The notes beneath the pieces were generated by a model, which was given only the letters and a program-made list of their open reading frames with translations, was not told the origin of the DNA and ran no database searches. This document shows, piece by piece, positions 34,404 to 36,521 of a DNA stretch of 36,521 bases. The stretch spans positions 1 through 36,521 of the forward strand of contig JAGPMN010000005.1 of the NCBI GenBank assembly GCA_018052825.1, read 5' to 3'. A program made the position numbers and the translations under genes. Numbering within the stretch: the stretch's first letter is position 1; each line of letters begins with the position of its first letter. The stretch is from Methanothrix sp. Lineage in GTDB: Archaea; Halobacteriota; Methanosarcinia; Methanotrichales; Methanotrichaceae.

Positions 34404-34841
34404 CTAAGCTCTCCTGGCGAGCAGGAGTGCCGCTCCGACAAGTCCGGTCAGGGCAAACAGGCTCTCAAATCCAGGTGCGGCCTTCTCAGCCGCCTCTTCC
34501 TTTACCTCTCCTGCCTTAGCAGCAGCCTCTTCCTTTACCTCTCCTGCCTTCTCAGCCGCCTCTTCCTTTACCTCTCCTGCCTTCTCAGCCGCCTCTTCCT
34601 TTACCTCTCCTGCCTTAGCAGCAGCCTCTTCCTTTACCTCTCCTGCCTTAGCAGCAGCCTCTTCCTTTACCTCTCCTGCCTTGGCAGTTGCATTCTCTGC
34701 GGTCTCCTTAACCGCCTCAGTGACATTCGCTACAGCGGCAGCTCCGCTCTCCATTTCCGCAGACTCTTCAGCGGCATTTACGGCCATGGCTGCCATGAAC
34801 AGGGTCATCAGCGCCATAAGCATAATAGATACCAATTTCAT
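34404..34841 (-). CDS. Secreted 11-residue-repeat protein with PGF-CTERM sorting signal
   Basis: 145 residues. A signal peptide (1-~24), two sequons (NVT, NAT) and six near-identical 11-residue repeats KAGEVKEEAA(A/E) (~54-120), alternately acidic and basic, which predict a long right-handed coiled coil or hendecad helix. The C-terminus is APGFESLFALTGLVGAALLL then ARRA, the PGF tripeptide, TM helix and basic tail of PGF-CTERM proteins processed by archaeosortase A and lipid-anchored. A spacer or stalk at the cell surface, like a cell-wall pillar, is inferred. It follows the S-layer gene on the same strand. Confidence 0.82.
   Translation of the reverse strand: MKLVSIMLMALMTLFMAAMAVNAAEESAEMESGAAAVANVTEAVKETAENATAKAGEVKEEAAAKAGEVKEEAAAKAGEVKEEAAEKAGEVKEEAAEKAGEVKEEAAAKAGEVKEEAAEKAAPGFESLFALTGLVGAALLLARRA
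34497..34690. repeat. Six tandem 33-bp repeats
   Basis: A 33-bp unit containing tttacctctcctgcctt recurs at exact 33-base steps (34501, 34534, 34567, 34600, 34633, 34666). Units differ only in the bases choosing Ala/Ala (agcagc) versus Glu/Ala (ctcagc). The high DNA identity and codon conservation suggests recent expansion or gene conversion; copy number is a likely site of strain variation. Confidence 0.9.
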
Positions 34842-34848
34842 TATTGTG

Positions 34849-34855
34849 CCCTCCT
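34849..34855 (-). promoter_or_regulatory. Ribosome-binding site of the repeat-rich gene
   Basis: Minus-strand aggaggg, seven bases before ATG 34841, is one of the strongest Shine-Dalgarno sites in the window and decides the start. Confidence 0.6.
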
Positions 34856-34933
34856 ATGCATTGGATTGCATCCATGATCATCGGCGAAAATATCTCTGAA
34901 GATGACCAGGTGCGAATTCCTGTCGCAAAAGAT

Positions 34934-34944
34934 CCTATTTATCC
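34934..34944 (-). promoter_or_regulatory. TATA box of the repeat-rich gene
   Basis: Minus-strand ggataaatagg with an A-rich BRE (caaaaa) upstream; it is ~95 bases before ATG 34841 so the leader would be ~65-70 bases, long for this genome. The S-layer terminator lies just before it. Confidence 0.45.
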
Positions 34945-34970
34945 TTTTTGGTGAAGACAAATAAGAAATA

Positions 34971-35015
34971 TTTTTTTAAAAAAAGAGGTAGTTCTGGAGA
35001 GCCTGGGCCCTCCAG
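34971..35015 (-). terminator. Hairpin-T terminator after the S-layer gene
   Basis: Read on the minus strand, ctggag and ctccag (35015-34994) form a six-pair stem, followed by a run of seven T (34984-34978) and a seven-A run, a 14-base A/T palindrome. It is placed 11 bases after the stop at 35026. Confidence 0.6.
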
Positions 35016-35025
35016 CTATTCGTTC

Positions 35026-36521
35026 TTACTCCCTTCTGCCAAGAACCAGATAGGCTACTGCCAGAAGTCCGGTGATGGCGAAGATGCTCTCGAATCCGGG
35101 CTCAGTCTTTGCTGGCTCAGCAGTCTCGTTCTTCTTTTCCTCAGCGGCTGCAGGAGCTGCCTCCGTGGTCTTGTTCTCGGCTACTGTCACTGGGGCTGGA
35201 GCGGCCTCCTCAACAGGGGCGGCCTCTTCAGTGACTTCTGCCTTAGCGGGCTCGACTGGAGCGGGCTGCTCAGCGGCCTCAGCGCCCTCGAGGGTTACCT
35301 CCTTGTAGAGGTAGTATCTGAGCGGGTTGGCATCATCGACTACATCCTGATCGGAGGTCTTGATCTTGACGTCGCCCATCAGGCTGATGTCCTTGTTCTT
35401 GCTCAATGTCACTGTGTTGTCCTTGTTGTCCATTGTGATGGTGTCAGACGTAACGGTGGCGATTCTCATCTTGTCGTACTCGGTGTCTGCCTTGACCTCG
35501 GTCGGTACCTCTGAGATCTGCCAGATGCCGTCGATTGTGGCCAGGTTCTGGTCAGCGCCGCGGAAGGCGTTCTTGAAGTGAGCAGCTATGATAACCAGGT
35601 CCTTGGAGTCTCCGACATCCTTCTTGTAGTAGTAGGTCTTGTCCGCCATGGTCGGGTTATCCTTGGACGGGGATATGACCTTGCTGTCCACTACGGAGCC
35701 GTCCTTTGTGAGCTCGAGGTATACCTTGTTGCCGTCGATATCAATGGACTTGATGGACAGCTCATAGCCCTCCTCAAGCTTGAGGGGCGTGCCGGATGTG
35801 ACAGTCATCTCAGTGTCGTCATCCATGAGAATGGCCTCGAGCTGCTCGTCGGAGAGCGAGTTCTCATCATCGGACTCCCTGAACAGGATCTCGTTCTCAT
35901 CAGGGACGTTCTCATCATTCAGGTAGCCGGCAAAGTACTTGCTGGCCTGGAATCCTATGACATTATAGTATCCCCAGTCCTCGAAGTCGAAGTCGTTCTT
36001 CTGGGCGGTTGTGGTGTATGTGACGCCGTTGGGCTCCTGGAGCTTGTTGCCCTCAGTGATTGTGGTGGTGAGGGTCTCAGTGCCCAGGTCGTCGTCAATG
36101 TCGTAGTAGAAGCCTGCAAAGTTCTGAGCATTCCAGGTGAAGTCGCCGTCAGCTACGGCTCCCCTGAGCTCATATGTGCCGGGTTCGGTGACTACCTTGG
36201 CGATGTAGTATCTGAGCGGGTTGGCATCATCGACTACATCCTGATCTGAGGTTATGATCTTGACGTCGCCCATGAGGCTGATGTCCTTGTTCTTGCTCAG
36301 AGTCACTGTGTTGTCCTTGTTGTCCATTGTGATGGTGTCAGACGTGACGGTGGCGATTCTCATCTTGTCATACTCGGTGTCGACCTTGACCTCAGTCGGT
36401 ACCTCTGAGATCTGCCAGATGCCGTCGATTGTGGCCAGGTTCTGGTCAGCGCCGCGGAAGGCGTTCTTGAAGTGAGCAGCTATGATAACCAGGTCCTTGG
36501 AGTCTCCGACATCCTTCTTGT
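35026..36521 (-). CDS. S-layer protein with duplicated DUF1608 domain, C-terminal part (5' end outside window)
   Basis: Last ~497 residues of the major cell-surface protein of Methanosarcina-type archaea. The frame is open to the window edge, so ATG 36363 is internal. The end of one S-layer domain is followed by a full one (TYELRGAVADGDFTWNAQNF... KMRIATVTSDTITMDN...), then a Pro/Ala/Glu-rich linker (~80 residues with sequons NKT and NET) and a PGF-CTERM tail: EPGFESIFAITGLLAVAYLV then GRRE. It coats the cell and is lipid-anchored after archaeosortase action. Terminated by the hairpin at 34971-35015. Confidence 0.92.
   Translation of the reverse strand, partial: KKDVGDSKDLVIIAAHFKNAFRGADQNLATIDGIWQISEVPTEVKVDTEYDKMRIATVTSDTITMDNKDNTVTLSKNKDISLMGDVKIITSDQDVVDDANPLRYYIAKVVTEPGTYELRGAVADGDFTWNAQNFAGFYYDIDDDLGTETLTTTITEGNKLQEPNGVTYTTTAQKNDFDFEDWGYYNVIGFQASKYFAGYLNDENVPDENEILFRESDDENSLSDEQLEAILMDDDTEMTVTSGTPLKLEEGYELSIKSIDIDGNKVYLELTKDGSVVDSKVISPSKDNPTMADKTYYYKKDVGDSKDLVIIAAHFKNAFRGADQNLATIDGIWQISEVPTEVKADTEYDKMRIATVTSDTITMDNKDNTVTLSKNKDISLMGDVKIKTSDQDVVDDANPLRYYLYKEVTLEGAEAAEQPAPVEPAKAEVTEEAAPVEEAAPAPVTVAENKTTEAAPAAAEEKKNETAEPAKTEPGFESIFAITGLLAVAYLVLGRRE
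35311..35627. repeat. S-layer direct repeat, copy A
   Basis: 317 bases repeated in the same orientation at 36205-36521, at an offset of 894 bases (298 codons), the size of one domain. By eye the copies differ at about 11 positions. The repeat continues past the window edge. Confidence 0.9.
36205..36521. repeat. S-layer direct repeat, copy B (runs off window)
   Basis: Second copy of the 317-base segment, encoding the end of the upstream S-layer domain (VTSDTITMDNKDNTVTLSK region). Cut by the window edge, so the full repeat length is unknown. Confidence 0.9.

Noticed and set aside
34501..34690. CRISPR-like array of 33-bp units
   Set aside because: Units are contiguous with no unique spacers and encode an in-frame peptide repeat; this is a coding tandem repeat.
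34383..34877. 164-codon plus-strand frame with LFLYLSCL repeats
   Set aside because: It is the antisense of the 33-bp repeats of the PGF-CTERM gene, so its repeated leucine-rich look is an artefact.
35578..36249. 223-codon plus-strand frame opposite the S-layer gene
   Set aside because: Shadow of the S-layer coding strand; the Val/Leu/Gly-rich text has no family features.

Overview
The window reads as euryarchaeal methanogen chromosome, most likely Methanosarcinales and possibly a Methanothrix-like acetoclast; the genus is an inference. Evidence: archaeal elongation factors aEF-1A and aEF-2, archaeal-type riboflavin synthase RibC, cupin-type phosphoglucose isomerase, a CooC-like ATPase used for CO dehydrogenase maturation, a CbiA/CfbB-type amidating enzyme (F430/cobamide synthesis), the Methanosarcina-type S-layer domain (DUF1608), PGF-CTERM sorting signals, and AT-rich TATA boxes directly before many start codons (short-leader or leaderless genes). 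No complete mobile element, integrase or CRISPR array was seen.

Layout. 1-4041: end of an RND/MMPL exporter, a coiled-coil winged-helix protein, a soluble P-type-ATPase-like HAD phosphatase and a secreted protein. 4045-8082 (minus): tRNA-Arg(CCG) and a fusA-tuf-rpsJ translation operon. 8234-10620: aspartate kinase and purM, convergent with cooC. 11479-14085: B12-dependent ribonucleotide reductase and riboflavin synthase. 14128-15249 (minus): two sequon-rich secreted proteins. 15463-19737: cfbB divergent from DUF166-fumA-fumB-DUF434. 19835-22075: a secreted protein, phosphoglucose isomerase and a UbiA prenyltransferase. 22186-23350: a decayed HicB-like antitoxin gene behind a palindromic operator-like site, then a Cas4-like protein whose nuclease motifs look lost. 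23463-26459: DRG GTPase, a small unknown protein, a DUF1003 membrane protein and a UPF0489-like protein. 26460-27037: gene debris including a 57-residue sugar-epimerase remnant. 27038-32063: zinc-finger protein, pcm, gpmI, VIT-family transporter, M20 peptidase and mobB on one strand. 32066-34351 (minus): bacterial-type fused RibBA and the radical SAM enzyme AmrS. 34404-36521 (minus): a PGF-CTERM protein built of 11-residue charged repeats and the C-terminal part of an S-layer protein with a recently duplicated domain.

How the genes fit together. Most are central housekeeping: translation, purine, flavin and cofactor synthesis, gluconeogenesis (pgi, gpmI) and fumarase of the partial TCA route. 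The accessory content is mainly cell envelope: the S-layer protein, its repeat-rich PGF-CTERM neighbour, a very densely sequon-packed mini-protein and a lamin-tail-like glycoprotein. I found no clear new defence or mobile system. The most unusual signals are the sequon-rich mini-protein, the 33-bp repeat protein beside the S-layer gene, the recent S-layer duplication, the inactive-looking Cas4-like protein, the mixed bacterial/archaeal riboflavin pathway and the cysteine-rich DUF166 protein in a fumarase operon.
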